From NCBI RefSeq assembly GCF_004342225.1, contig NZ_SMAR01000019.1, positions 1-64,000 of the forward strand: a stretch of 64,000 nt of DNA, given 5' to 3'. The stretch comes from Martelella mediterranea. Its GTDB lineage: Bacteria; Pseudomonadota; Alphaproteobacteria; Rhizobiales; Rhizobiaceae. Each line of letters opens with the position of its first letter. Position 1 is the stretch's first letter. Position numbers and translations under genes: made by a program. The notes under the pieces are model-generated. The model was not told the origin of the DNA. It saw only the letters and a program-made list of their open reading frames with translations, and made no database searches. Positions 34,590 to 44,374 of the stretch are shown here, piece by piece.

Positions 34590-35279
34590 ATGAGCCGTTT
34601 TGATCTTGTGATTTTTGACTGTGATGGCGTTCTGGTCGATTCCGAAATTCTCGCAGCTCAGGTTGAAGCCAAGCTTCTGACCGACGCTGGCTATCCGATT
34701 ACCGCAGGAGAGATTGGTGAACGCTTCGCTGGCCTGACCTGGCGCGATATTCTGCTGGCAGTCGAGCATGAGGCCTCTATTCCGTTGCAGGCCACGCTTC
34801 TGGACCAGTCTCACAGTATTCTTGATGAGCGGATCAAAAAAGAGCTCAAAGCGATTCCCGGTGCTGGTCAGGCCGTCGCCCAGGTGAGCGAACCGCGCTG
34901 CATCTGTTCGAACTCCAGTACCGGCCGCCTGAAAATGATGCTGACCAAAGTTGGCCTTTACGACCTATTCGCACCCAACATTTTCTCAGCTGAAGACCTT
35001 GGGCCGGATCGCGTGAAGCCCAAACCTGATATCTTCCTGCATGGTGCAGAACAAATGGGCGCCCAGCCGCAAAAGACCATTGTGATTGAGGATTCCGTAC
35101 ACGGTATCACCGGGGCGAAAGCTGCTGGCATGCGGGTGATCGGCTTTACCGGCGGATCACACACATATCCTTCCCATGCAGACCGCCTTATGGAAGCCGG
35201 TGCGGAAACAACCATCAACCGGATGGAAGACCTTCATGCCGTTTTGACCGCCCTGAATGAGTGGTCGGGACTGGTATAA
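34590..35279 (+). CDS. HAD-family phosphatase (beta-PGM/Gph-like)
   Basis: 229 aa from the ATG at 34590 (MSRFDLVIFDCDGVLVDSE). HAD motif I is FDCDGVLVD (8-16), motif II lies in CICSNSSTG, motif III has KPKPDIFL, and motif IV is IVIEDSVHGITGAKAAGM. The helical cap between about 20 and 85 marks subfamily IA (beta-phosphoglucomutase/phosphoglycolate phosphatase-like). It lies 137 bases after sqdC, so a functional link to the sulfolipid genes is uncertain. Substrate cannot be deduced. Confidence 0.85.
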   Translation: MSRFDLVIFDCDGVLVDSEILAAQVEAKLLTDAGYPITAGEIGERFAGLTWRDILLAVEHEASIPLQATLLDQSHSILDERIKKELKAIPGAGQAVAQVSEPRCICSNSSTGRLKMMLTKVGLYDLFAPNIFSAEDLGPDRVKPKPDIFLHGAEQMGAQPQKTIVIEDSVHGITGAKAAGMRVIGFTGGSHTYPSHADRLMEAGAETTINRMEDLHAVLTALNEWSGLV

Positions 35280-35308
35280 GCTTTCATATAGGAAAAGCAG
35301 AAAACACG

Positions 35309-35343
35309 TAAGCGGCGGTCGATATGGCCGCCGCTTATGTTTT
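35309..35343. terminator. Bidirectional terminator between convergent genes
   Basis: Perfect 10-bp arms TAAGCGGCGG (35309-35318) and CCGCCGCTTA (35328-35337) with a 9-base loop lie between the stop of the HAD gene and the stop of the lipoprotein gene. T-rich bases follow on the plus strand (TGTTTTA) and A-rich bases precede, so it can serve both genes. Confidence 0.8.
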
Positions 35344-35346
35344 ATT

Positions 35347-35895
35347 TCAGTCTTCGATGCCAACACGAATACGTGCAGTATCACTGACATTGAGCGGGAC
35401 CGGCAGATTTACAGCCTTGAACAGAAACTGTGTCGTCAGACTATCCGGCGGAAGCGTCACCTGCTGATTGATCACCTTGTCGTAATAGACCTGAGAACCA
35501 TTAACGACCTCAACCCGGATCGGAAGCGTCAAAGGACCGGCTTTTGCTTTGGGTCCACCGACAACACGCCCGGCAACAGCAATCTTGGCCTCAAGCTGAT
35601 CACCTGAAGCCGCCGGCGCACAGGTTCGGGCATACTTAACCAGAGATGCCTGGTAAACCAGATTTGCCTGATCTGTGGAGCTGGACGGTGAGAAGACCTG
35701 CCGATACGCGTCCTCGTCATCGATAACGGCTGGCGGGCACAGACGCGCCAGAGCCGTCAGATTCATTCCCGGTGTTACCTTCAGTGCCTGACTGGCTTCC
35801 GGCTCAGGCGCGGCTTGATCCGACGCACAGCCAGCCAGTCCGAAAACCAGCAGAACTGCGGCAAGACGACGAGATTGGCGCATTGTCACGAGCAT
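35347..35895 (-). CDS. Predicted lipoprotein of unknown function
   Basis: 182 aa from the ATG at 35895 (MLVTMRQSRRLAAVLLVFGLAGC); AAGGA lies 3 bases before this ATG, and the ATG at 35883 is an alternative 12 bases on. The lipobox LAGC at about residue 23 predicts an outer- or inner-membrane lipoprotein. The mature part has a short acidic linker and a C-terminal beta-rich domain (TLPIRVEVVNGSQVYYDKVINQQVTLPPDS). No family name is recognised, though similar lipoproteins are common in Rhizobiales. Confidence 0.75.
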   Translation of the reverse strand: MLVTMRQSRRLAAVLLVFGLAGCASDQAAPEPEASQALKVTPGMNLTALARLCPPAVIDDEDAYRQVFSPSSSTDQANLVYQASLVKYARTCAPAASGDQLEAKIAVAGRVVGGPKAKAGPLTLPIRVEVVNGSQVYYDKVINQQVTLPPDSLTTQFLFKAVNLPVPLNVSDTARIRVGIED

Positions 35896-36219
35896 TCTTC
35901 CTTTTTTCTGCAGCGGCCTTCCCTGAAAATACGGCCTCGGCACTTTCACGAAAAGCTCAGAAATTTTAATCCTCAGAAGCGTTTAAGCAAATTAAAAGAA
36001 ACAAGAAAAGCCTTTAGCTGCCAGCCTCGCGGGTATCGGGTCTTTTCAAGAGCTTTGGCTTTAGTCTATACCAGCGCCGACAGAAAATTTCGATTGCCTG
36101 AAACACGGTTTTCAAGCGCTGTTGCTGACAAGACCTGACATTTTTCAGGAGGCAGGCGGCAGGCGGCGCGCCAAACCCGCAGGCGCATCTGGTGGTGGCA
36201 AGCGCAAAAGGGGCTTTCC
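35896..36219. other. 324-base intergenic stretch before thrC
   Basis: No gene is supported. Both the divergent lipoprotein gene and thrC must take promoters from here. A local GGCAGGCGGCAGGCGGC direct repeat (about 36150-36170) precedes thrC. I see no attenuator with a threonine-rich leader peptide and no riboswitch. Confidence 0.4.
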
Positions 36220-37617
36220 GTGGATTACATCTCAACGCGGGGCGACGCTCCGGTCCTGAATTTTTCCGACGCCCTTCTGGCCGGACTGGCCGCTGATGGC
36301 GGCCTTTACCTTCCGCGCGAATGGCCAGCATTGACGTTCGAAGACATCAGGGCACTGCGTGGAAAACCCTATCAGGAAATCGCCTTCGCCATCCTCAAGC
36401 CCTTTATTGGCGGGGAAATTGCCGATGACCGTCTTCGCGGCATGATCGATGATGCCTATGCAACCTTCCGCCACCAAGCAGTCGCCCCGGTTGTGCAGGC
36501 AGATTCGAATCGTTTCATTCTGGAGCTGTTTCATGGTTCCACACTGGCATTTAAAGATGTCGCAATGCAGCTTCTTGCCCGTCTGATGGATCACGTTCTG
36601 GCGGAGCGCGGCCAGCGCGCCACGATTGTCGGGGCGACTTCCGGCGACACTGGCGGTGCGGCAATCGACGCTTTTGCCGCAAGCACCCGAACCGACATGT
36701 TTATCCTGTTTCCGCATGGCAAGGTTTCGCCGGTTCAGCAGCGCCAGATGACGACCGTGGGCGCTGCAAACGTTCACGCACTTGCGATTGAGGGACACTT
36801 CGACGACTGTCAGAATCTGGTCAAAGCCATGTTTGCCGACACGAGCTTTCGCAACGAGGTGAAGCTTTCAGGCGTCAACTCGATCAACTGGGCGCGGATC
36901 ATGGCGCAGGTGGTCTATTATTTCACCTCGGCGGTTTCGCTGGGTGCGCCTGATCGCGAAATCGACTTCACAGTCCCAACAGGGAATTTCGGTGACATTT
37001 TTGCAGGCTACGTCGCCAAAAAGATGGGACTACCGATTGGTCGACTGATCATTGCCACCAATGAAAACGACATTCTGGCACGAACGCTTGAAACCGGTCG
37101 CTATGAGATGCGCGGTGTGCAGGCCACGACGTCTCCTTCGATGGACATTCAGATTTCATCAAACTTCGAACGACTCCTGTTTGAAGCCAGCGCACGCGAC
37201 AGCGAATATGTGCGCCGGGCGATGGCCGGCCTGAAGCAGTCGGGTGCTTTCGATATCGAATCTGAAACGCTTAAAACGATCCGCAAGAGCTTTGCCGCGG
37301 GACGAACGGATGAAGACGCCGTGGCCTCGGAAATCAAACGAACGCTCGAAGAAACAGGCCTTCTGATCGATCCACACACCGCCGTCGCGCACGCCGTTGC
37401 CCGTCAGCACGAGCGGAGCCAAGCCCCCATGGTCGTACTTTCAACAGCGCATCCGGCCAAGTTCCCGGCTGCGGTAAAATCGGCAAGTGGTATTGACCCG
37501 GCGCTTCCGGCATGGCTTGCTGGCCTGATGGACAAGGAGGAGCAATTCAGCGTCCTGTCCCCCGATCTGGATATGCTTGAGGCCTTTATTCGCGCCCAGC
37601 GCGGATCGGAAAGCTGA
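36220..37617 (+). CDS. thrC: Threonine synthase ThrC
   Basis: 465 aa, class of long bacterial/yeast-type enzymes. Converts O-phosphohomoserine to threonine with pyridoxal phosphate. It starts with GTG at 36220 (MDYISTRGDAPVLNFSDALLAGLA). The PLP lysine is in HGSTLAFKDVAMQLL (about 105-119), GATSGDTGGAA follows at about 145, and VPTGNFGDIFAGYVAKKMG supplies the phosphate-binding glycine loop near 250. The preceding AAAGGGG is a ribosome site. It is 23 bases upstream of the M16 peptidase; thrB is encoded at 47.6 kb. Confidence 0.96.
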   Translation: MDYISTRGDAPVLNFSDALLAGLAADGGLYLPREWPALTFEDIRALRGKPYQEIAFAILKPFIGGEIADDRLRGMIDDAYATFRHQAVAPVVQADSNRFILELFHGSTLAFKDVAMQLLARLMDHVLAERGQRATIVGATSGDTGGAAIDAFAASTRTDMFILFPHGKVSPVQQRQMTTVGAANVHALAIEGHFDDCQNLVKAMFADTSFRNEVKLSGVNSINWARIMAQVVYYFTSAVSLGAPDREIDFTVPTGNFGDIFAGYVAKKMGLPIGRLIIATNENDILARTLETGRYEMRGVQATTSPSMDIQISSNFERLLFEASARDSEYVRRAMAGLKQSGAFDIESETLKTIRKSFAAGRTDEDAVASEIKRTLEETGLLIDPHTAVAHAVARQHERSQAPMVVLSTAHPAKFPAAVKSASGIDPALPAWLAGLMDKEEQFSVLSPDLDMLEAFIRAQRGSES

Positions 37618-37640
37618 TAAAAAGACGAAAGCAGGATCGC

Positions 37641-38936
37641 ATGACCGTAGAGTTTACCCGGCTTGGTTCCGGGCTTACCGTTGTCACCCAGAACATGCCG
37701 CATATCGAAAGCGTCGCCATGGGAACATGGATCAAATCGGGCGCGCGGAATGAGTTGGAAAACGAACATGGTATTGCCCACCTGCTGGAACACATGGCCT
37801 TCAAAGGCACCAAACGGCGCTCAGCCCGCCAGATCGCGGAGGAAATCGAGAACGTCGGTGGTGAGGTCAATGCCGCGACATCGACCGAGACAACGTCGTA
37901 TTATGCACGTGTTCTGAAGGATCACCTTCCGCTTGCCGTTGATATTCTCGCAGACATTCTGACCAACTCACAGTTCGATGAAGAAGAGCTGGCGCGGGAA
38001 AAGAATGTCATCATGCAGGAAATCGGTGCAGCCAGCGATATTCCCGATGATGTGGTGTTCGATAATTTTGCAGGTGCTGCCTATCGTGATCAGACGATCG
38101 GACGTCCGATTCTTGGAACGCCTGAAACGGTTATGGCGTTCAGCCCGAATGATATTCGCCGGTATCTGGCCCGCAACTATACGACCGACAGAATTTTCAT
38201 CGTCGCAACCGGTGCTGTTGATCATGACGCCTTCGTTAAGATGATCGAGGAGAAATTTGCAGGCCTGCCGCAAAAGCCGGAAACACCGCCCCTGATGGAA
38301 GCAGCTGACTACACCGGCGGAGAAATGCGCGAAACAAGAACGCTGTCAGATGCTCAGGTGATCCTTGGCTTTGAAGGACCGGCCTATCACGCTCAGGATT
38401 TCTACTGTTCGCAGATTCTCGCCAATGTTCTGGGCGGCGGCATGTCATCGCGACTGTTTCAACAGGTCCGCGAGGTACGCGGGCTTTGCTATTCGGTTTA
38501 CTCGTTTCACTGGGGTTTTTCTGATTCGGGGGTCTTCGCCGTTCACGCAGCAACCGGCGGCGAACAGCTGCCCGAACTGATTCCCGTGGTCATCGATGAG
38601 CTTCATCGTGCCGCAGACAGCGTAGACCAGGTGGAAATCGAGCGGGCGCGCGCTCAGATCCGCGCGCAACTCCTGATGGGCCAGGAAAGCGCGGCAGCCC
38701 GTGCCGGGCAGATTGCCCGCCAGATCATGCTTTGGGGCAGACCGATCCCCAATGAAGAAATGATGATGCGGATTGAGAACATCACGCCCAAACGCCTGAC
38801 CGACCTGGCAGGCCGGACGTTTTACGACACGATGCCAACACTCTCAGCCATTGGTCCGCTGGAATATCTGGCACCGCTGGAAGACATTATCGAGAACCTT
38901 TCCTTTCACGAACACAAGTCTATAAAGGCTTTGTAA
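37641..38936 (+). CDS. M16 family zinc peptidase (processing-peptidase-like)
   Basis: 431 aa. The inverted zinc motif HLLEH is at about 47-51 (ENEHGIAHLLEHMAFKGT), with the distal Glu ligand in REKNVIMQEI near 120-130. It resembles mitochondrial processing peptidase beta subunit and bacterial PqqF-like or YmxG enzymes. There is no signal peptide, so it is probably cytoplasmic. The C-terminal substrate-binding half includes GGGMSSRLFQQVREVRGLCYSV. In Rhizobiales this gene regularly follows thrC, as here. Confidence 0.93.
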   Translation: MTVEFTRLGSGLTVVTQNMPHIESVAMGTWIKSGARNELENEHGIAHLLEHMAFKGTKRRSARQIAEEIENVGGEVNAATSTETTSYYARVLKDHLPLAVDILADILTNSQFDEEELAREKNVIMQEIGAASDIPDDVVFDNFAGAAYRDQTIGRPILGTPETVMAFSPNDIRRYLARNYTTDRIFIVATGAVDHDAFVKMIEEKFAGLPQKPETPPLMEAADYTGGEMRETRTLSDAQVILGFEGPAYHAQDFYCSQILANVLGGGMSSRLFQQVREVRGLCYSVYSFHWGFSDSGVFAVHAATGGEQLPELIPVVIDELHRAADSVDQVEIERARAQIRAQLLMGQESAAARAGQIARQIMLWGRPIPNEEMMMRIENITPKRLTDLAGRTFYDTMPTLSAIGPLEYLAPLEDIIENLSFHEHKSIKAL

Positions 38937-39011
38937 GTGCCGCAACTGACGAGGTTCTCCCGCTGTTGCGGTGGTCGGAGATACCTTGTGTGAAATTGTG
39001 GAGGGACGCCG

Positions 39012-39614
39012 GTGCTTAATGTTGTGCCTATGCCCGGCGCGTTGAAGCGTCGACGCTTTGCTCTCGAATCGGACGAACATATGCTTCGTCTGCCACGCAT
39101 GTCGGACTTTGAGGACTGGCGTGCTTTGCGTATGCGCGGGCGTTCTTTTCTTCAGCCATGGGAACCGCTGTGGAGTGTCCACGACATGAGTGAGGCGGCA
39201 TTTCGCAAAAGAGTGGCCCGCCTTAATCGCGAGTATGATTCCGGCACAAGTATCCAATTATTTATTTTTATGCGTAAGCCGGAAATGCTCGTTGGGGGCA
39301 TAACCATCGGGCTTATAAGGCGCGGCGTGGCACAAATGTGCATGCTGGGTTACTGGATGGGTGAGGAATATGCCGGAAAAGGCCATATGTTTGCCGCACT
39401 TGGCCTTGTTATTCCTTTTGTATTCGATGAGTTGAGGTTGCACCGTATTGAAGCGGCCTGTATCCCTTCGAATGATCGCAGCGCATCGCTGCTGAGAAAA
39501 GCCGGTTTCACACAGGAGGGGCTGTTGCGCAAATATCTTCGCATAAACGGAGTCTGGCAGGATCATTATATATTCTCCCTGCTGCGCGAAGACTTTGACG
39601 CCAACACAAACTGA
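39012..39614 (+). CDS. GNAT acetyltransferase, RimJ-like
   Basis: 200 aa, GTG start at 39012 after GGAGGGACG. RimJ/RimL-type GNAT fold: RLPRMSDFEDWRALRMRGRSFLQPWEP at the N-terminus, acetyl-CoA loop in YWMGEEYAGKGHMFAALGLVIPF, then RIEAACIPSNDRSASLLRKAGFTQEGLLRKYLRINGVWQDHYIFSLL. It would acetylate the N-terminus of a ribosomal or other protein; the substrate is unknown. The GGDEF-EAL gene starts 9 bases after it, so they share a transcript. Confidence 0.85.
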   Translation: MLNVVPMPGALKRRRFALESDEHMLRLPRMSDFEDWRALRMRGRSFLQPWEPLWSVHDMSEAAFRKRVARLNREYDSGTSIQLFIFMRKPEMLVGGITIGLIRRGVAQMCMLGYWMGEEYAGKGHMFAALGLVIPFVFDELRLHRIEAACIPSNDRSASLLRKAGFTQEGLLRKYLRINGVWQDHYIFSLLREDFDANTN

Positions 39615-39623
39615 AAGCTGACA

Positions 39624-42524
39624 ATGCGCCCAAGCCGCCTGCCCGACCGGATCGTCAAGATCGCTTTTCTGCCATTTATATTGATCGTCATGCTGCTGAC
39701 TACGGCCTTGCCTACTTTCGCACTTGATCCGGTCGAAGTGTCACGAGACGATGTTGCCATCGACCTGACAAACAGCGTTGAAATCCATGAAGGTCAGGGC
39801 AACGCATTTCAAGTGTCGACAGTGCCGGACGCCAACGGAATCCGCCGCCGTATCGAGGTTCGTGCAACAGACAGTAACGGCCCCGGTGACTGGGCAGTCT
39901 TCTCGCTGGCCAATATATCTGATGAACAGTTGGAACGGGTGATCGTTGCGCCGCATTTCCGGCTTCCTGATTCAGGACTTTTCTGGCCCGATCTTGGCTC
40001 TGCTCGCATCGCCGCGATCACGCCAAGCGAAGGCTTTGCCCTGACACGTGAAAAAAATGCCGAGGCTGATGTTTTCTCGATCACGCTGAATCCCGGTGCC
40101 GTTGTCACCTTCGTTGCAGAACTGGAAAGCCCAACCCTGCCGCAGCTCTATCTCTGGCAACCGGATGCGTATAAAGACACTGAAAATGCCTTCACCCTCT
40201 ACCACGGCGTCGTGCTTGGCATTGCCGGACTTCTGGCGGTTTTTCTGACAATCCTGTTCGTCGTGAAAGGCACCTCGGTATTGCCTGCGACAGCCATGCT
40301 CGCCTGGTCTGTTCTTCTTTATGTGGCAATAGATTTTGGCTTTCTGAATATGCTGATACCGCTTTCTGCCGGCGATCTCAGAATCTGGCGGGCAAGCGCG
40401 GATGTGGCCATCGCATTCAGTCTCGTGGTGTTTTTGTTTACATATCTCAACCTTTCGCGCTGGCATGTCCATCTGGGTTATGGCGCTGCGGTCTGGGGTG
40501 TTATCCTGATGGCACTGTTTGGTGTCGCAATTTTTGACCCGCCTGCAGCAGCCGGTATTGCGCGCCTTTCGGGAGCCCTGACCGTCGGGGCTGGCATTGC
40601 TCTGATCCTTTACCTCAGTTTCCGCCGTTACGACCGCGCGATCCTGTTAATGCCTGCATGGGCGTTGATTTCGGCCTGGCTGTTTGCAGCATGGATGACT
40701 GTCACCGGCCGAATAGACAATGATATTGTCCAGCCTGCGCTTGACGGCGGCCTCGTTCTGCTGGTTCTGCTTCTGGGGTTCACGGTTATCCAGCATGCCT
40801 TTGCCAGCGGTGGATATCAGACAGGCTTGTTTTCTGATCTTGAACGACAGGCACTGGCCCTTCTGGGGTCCGATGGCGTCGTATGGGACTGGGATGTCAG
40901 CCGTGACCGGATTATCACCGAGCCGGATTTTTCACCCAAGCTTGGCTTGTCAGGTGGCACATTAAACGGACCGGCACGTTCATGGCTGAATTACCTGCAT
41001 CCCGGAGATCGTGACAGGTTCCGTTCAACGCTGGACATGTTTCTGGAGTGGAAGCGCGGCAAGCTCAAACTGGAGTTCAGAATTCGTGCCAGCGATGGGC
41101 ACTATCACTGGATGCTGATCAAGGCACGCCCGGTGCTCAGCACAGATGGCGAAGTCATACGCTGCGTCGGCTCGCTGACAGACATGACCGACCGGAAGGT
41201 CAGTACCCAGCGCCTGCTTCAGGATGCAGTCATCGACAACCTGACCGGCCTTCCCAACCGCACTATCTTTGTTGACCGGCTGCAATCGCTGATCGGCCTG
41301 TCTGCGTTTGCCCCGGCCCTGCGCCCCACCCTTATCATTGCTGATATTGACCGCTATGCAGACATCAACAACACGCTTGGTTTCGCTGCGGGCGACAATA
41401 TTCTGATTGCGCTGACCCGACGCATTCAGCGACTGCTGCGCCCGGAAGATACACTTTCCAGACTTTCCGGAAACAGTTTCGCAATCGTTCTCCTGTCCCA
41501 GACAGATCCGGAAGACATTGCCGAATTCACAGAAGCACTTGCTTCAGCCATCGCAGTTCCGGTGAGTTTCGATAACAGGGAAATTGTTCTCACCGCTTCA
41601 ATCGGCATCGCATCCTGGCACGATGAACAGGAAACCGCCGACGCACTGATTGAAGATGCTCGCCTTGCTATGCACCGCGTAAAACGGGCCGGTGGCGGCT
41701 CTGTAGAAACCTATCGTCCGTCTTTCAGAATGCTTCTGGATGAGCGTGAGCAGGTTCAGGCTGATCTCACACGGGCAATTGATCGTAAGGAAATGTCGGT
41801 CCTCTATCGACCAGTGATCAGGGTAAACGGGCTCTCCATCACCGGTTTTCAATGCATGCTGAACTGGAAACACCCGCAGCGCGGTGAAATCAGTTCGGCT
41901 GAGATTTTTGAAATGAGCGAGGAGAATGGCACGGCACCGGAACTTGTTCTTTATACGGTGCGTCAGGCCGCCAAAGATCTCTCAGTCTGGCAGCAGGCTA
42001 TGCCGAAAGCCAAACCTTTCGTCATTATCGAGCTTGCCTGCGCCGAGATGCTGAGGACCAGCACATTGATTGAGCTGGAAAACATAGTGCGCCAGTCCGA
42101 GATCGCACCACGTCAGATCGTGTTCGCGCTTCCGGAAAATGTTGCTCTCGAAGCACCGGAGCAGGCAAGGCTTGCCCTTCAGCACTTGCGCTCAATCGGA
42201 ACAGGCCTGTCACTGACACGGTTTGGCGATGGGCATGGCTCACTGACATTGCTGAACCGATTTCATTTTGACTCGGCCTTCATCGATATTTCTTTGTTCA
42301 GGCAGCATCAGGAAGAACAGGCGGGGCTTTTGCAGACCTTCGCAGCACTGGCAGATAAACTCGGCGTTGATGTTGGCGTCAGCAATGTCACCACGGAAGC
42401 CGACACAACGCTGCTTGCGCAGTCCGGATGCACATTTGCGACCGGCCCTCTCTACGGCACCTCCGCAGACTCAACTGCCGTTCAGCGCTTGTTGCGCGAT
42501 GAACTCGGCCGGGACAAAGGCTGA
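39624..42524 (+). CDS. Membrane PAS-GGDEF-EAL protein with degenerate catalytic motifs
   Basis: 966 aa. A signal or first TM segment (about 12-33) precedes a 7TMR-DISM-like periplasmic domain and about seven TM helices (190-400). A PAS domain (about 410-530), GGDEF (about 535-690) and EAL (about 705-955) follow. The GGDEF motif reads SGNSF. In EAL, the ExL motif is QCMLNW, the Asn position is in IELACAE, and DDFGTG is replaced by TRFGDG; several metal ligands are lost. It therefore looks like a c-di-GMP-binding or signalling scaffold rather than an active enzyme. Neighbours do not reveal its input. Confidence 0.85.
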   Translation: MRPSRLPDRIVKIAFLPFILIVMLLTTALPTFALDPVEVSRDDVAIDLTNSVEIHEGQGNAFQVSTVPDANGIRRRIEVRATDSNGPGDWAVFSLANISDEQLERVIVAPHFRLPDSGLFWPDLGSARIAAITPSEGFALTREKNAEADVFSITLNPGAVVTFVAELESPTLPQLYLWQPDAYKDTENAFTLYHGVVLGIAGLLAVFLTILFVVKGTSVLPATAMLAWSVLLYVAIDFGFLNMLIPLSAGDLRIWRASADVAIAFSLVVFLFTYLNLSRWHVHLGYGAAVWGVILMALFGVAIFDPPAAAGIARLSGALTVGAGIALILYLSFRRYDRAILLMPAWALISAWLFAAWMTVTGRIDNDIVQPALDGGLVLLVLLLGFTVIQHAFASGGYQTGLFSDLERQALALLGSDGVVWDWDVSRDRIITEPDFSPKLGLSGGTLNGPARSWLNYLHPGDRDRFRSTLDMFLEWKRGKLKLEFRIRASDGHYHWMLIKARPVLSTDGEVIRCVGSLTDMTDRKVSTQRLLQDAVIDNLTGLPNRTIFVDRLQSLIGLSAFAPALRPTLIIADIDRYADINNTLGFAAGDNILIALTRRIQRLLRPEDTLSRLSGNSFAIVLLSQTDPEDIAEFTEALASAIAVPVSFDNREIVLTASIGIASWHDEQETADALIEDARLAMHRVKRAGGGSVETYRPSFRMLLDEREQVQADLTRAIDRKEMSVLYRPVIRVNGLSITGFQCMLNWKHPQRGEISSAEIFEMSEENGTAPELVLYTVRQAAKDLSVWQQAMPKAKPFVIIELACAEMLRTSTLIELENIVRQSEIAPRQIVFALPENVALEAPEQARLALQHLRSIGTGLSLTRFGDGHGSLTLLNRFHFDSAFIDISLFRQHQEEQAGLLQTFAALADKLGVDVGVSNVTTEADTTLLAQSGCTFATGPLYGTSADSTAVQRLLRDELGRDKG

Positions 42525-42630
42525 GCATCAGGCGTTGGACATACGCGATATGCCATGTGGCGCCCTGACGGGCGACCACCACTTTATCCGGCGTTCGCCG
42601 AATGCTCAGAAGATCACGACAGAACCGCGC

Positions 42631-43704
42631 TTATACGGAAACACCTTCGACATTATGAGGGTGACCACTCGTCAGAAGTGTCAGCATAAAATCGATTTTC
42701 CCGACGATTGGCGGCGTCAGCACAAACGGATAAAAGTCGCGCTGCCCCATGCTGCGATGGATGGAATTCATTGCCAGTGTGAGAGGCACCCAGGCCTTTG
42801 CCAGGCGTTTAGCGCTGGAACAGGCATAAGGATCTCCAAGCGGGCTGTCCTCATTGCCATCGACGGATAAGCCAAACGCCCTTGCTGTCTCCAGCGTATC
42901 AACGATATGCAGCGTATGGGCAAATGTCTCGGCAAAATCTTCCCAGGGGTGCGTCGACGCATAGGCACTGACGAAGTTTTTCTCCCAGCCATCCACCGGA
43001 CCATTCCGGTAGTGCTGTTCAAGTGCCTCTCCATAATCTTCACGATCATCCCCGAAAACAGCGCGGCAGGTATCTAACCGCCCCGCATCCCGAACCATCA
43101 GGTTCCAGATGTAATGTCCCACTTCATGCCGGAAATGCCCGAGTAGTGTCCTGTAAGGTTCATTCATTTCGGTGCGGGCGATCTCACGGGTAACATCATC
43201 AGCCTCAGCCGCCCGCAGCGAAATAACCCCTTCCTGATGGCCGGTCATGGCAGGCGTGACGTTTCCATTCCCGTCGACCTCATCTTCCAGAAAGTCGAAA
43301 ACGAGCCCACCATCCGGCATTTCCGAAAGACCGGGCGGGGCAATGTTCCACCGCAAAAGCGAATAGAAAAAATGCCGTTCGGCGACACCGATGCGCCGGA
43401 AACGCTCCTGCCCCCTGTCGGTGGAAATATCTGGCACAAGACGGTTATACCGGCAGGCGGGACAAAAACTGTCCCCGCTATTTGCTGACACAAGCCAGTT
43501 GCAGCCCTGCAGCTCGGCATTGGCGCAGAAGTAAAACCGTTGCGTGGGGTCTGTAGTTTTATGGCATGCGCCATTACCCTCAACTTCAAGGGCAATCAGC
43601 GACGTTGTCCCGGGATCAAAGCCAAGTCGGTGACCGCAAGATACACATGTTCCGTTTTCAAAATATACGGTCTGACCGCAATGGTCGCATTCGAAGAGCT
43701 TCAT
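42631..43704 (-). CDS. Zinc-ribbon metallopeptidase of the putative zinc-binding family
   Basis: 357 aa from the ATG at 43704 (MKLFECDHCGQTVYF). Two zinc ribbons: CDHCG...CVSCG at 5-22, and a second with CANAELQGCNW...FCPACRYNRL. A metallopeptidase core has HEVGHYIWNLM near 225, with a downstream DFAETFAHTLHIVD that gives the third ligand. It fits the family annotated as putative zinc-binding metallopeptidase (DUF2248/PF10005-like). The open frame reaches further upstream but has no ribosome site. Cytoplasmic; substrate unknown. Confidence 0.8.
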   Translation of the reverse strand: MKLFECDHCGQTVYFENGTCVSCGHRLGFDPGTTSLIALEVEGNGACHKTTDPTQRFYFCANAELQGCNWLVSANSGDSFCPACRYNRLVPDISTDRGQERFRRIGVAERHFFYSLLRWNIAPPGLSEMPDGGLVFDFLEDEVDGNGNVTPAMTGHQEGVISLRAAEADDVTREIARTEMNEPYRTLLGHFRHEVGHYIWNLMVRDAGRLDTCRAVFGDDREDYGEALEQHYRNGPVDGWEKNFVSAYASTHPWEDFAETFAHTLHIVDTLETARAFGLSVDGNEDSPLGDPYACSSAKRLAKAWVPLTLAMNSIHRSMGQRDFYPFVLTPPIVGKIDFMLTLLTSGHPHNVEGVSV

Positions 43705-43771
43705 ATCGACCTCTGCTGCATGTCTGCTTTTATTTGACGATAGGAGTTCTGCGTTTCGTTCGGCAGGACAG

Positions 43772-44374
43772 TCAGGCGTGCCCGGCACTGGAAGACAGAA
43801 GAGAGGGCTGGACCCCCATGGTCAGAAGCGCCCGCTCATATTTACTTTCAAGTGCCCGGTCAAAAACCAGATCATCGTTTGAGGGACATGTCAGCCAGTC
43901 GTTATTCAGCACTTCGGCTTCCAGTTGTCCCGGTGCCCATCCGGCATAGCCCAGTAACAGGATTGCCTTTTGCGGCCCCGTTCCCGCCGCGACAGACTTC
44001 AGCACATCCAGAGTGCCGGTCATGTAGAGTTCGTCACTGATGGGCATGGACGTCTCGCAGGCATAATCATCGGAATGGAGAACAAATCCGCGTCCGGGCT
44101 CCACCGGCCCGCCACACAGGACCGGAAAATCGGCCAGTGAGGGCGACTGAAGCGGCTCTGTATCTTCGCCCACCAGTTTAAGCTGCTTCAGAACTTCGGG
44201 GAAGGTAACCTGCTGGGTTCGATTGATCACAAAGCCCATTGCGCCTTCATCAGAGTGGGCACAGATATAAACGACGCTGCGCTCAAACGTACTATCAGAC
44301 AGTTGCGGCATTGCGATCAGGAACTGGCCATCAAAAGGGCCGCGCTCGCGATCAGCTTTGAAATTTTCCAGCAC
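43772..44374 (-). CDS. YqgE/AlgH family protein
   Basis: 200 aa using the GTG at 44374, which lies 5 bases after AAAGGAGG; the ATG at 44392 is before that site. Family marks: GQFLIAMPQLSDSTFERSVVYICAHSDEGAMGFVINR (about 14-50), VLCGGPVEPGRGFVLHS, and LLGYAGWAPGQLEAEVLNNDWL near 150-170. YqgE proteins are conserved, one-domain cytoplasmic proteins of unsettled function (AlgH was linked to alginate regulation). Confidence 0.92.
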   Translation of the reverse strand: MLENFKADRERGPFDGQFLIAMPQLSDSTFERSVVYICAHSDEGAMGFVINRTQQVTFPEVLKQLKLVGEDTEPLQSPSLADFPVLCGGPVEPGRGFVLHSDDYACETSMPISDELYMTGTLDVLKSVAAGTGPQKAILLLGYAGWAPGQLEAEVLNNDWLTCPSNDDLVFDRALESKYERALLTMGVQPSLLSSSAGHA

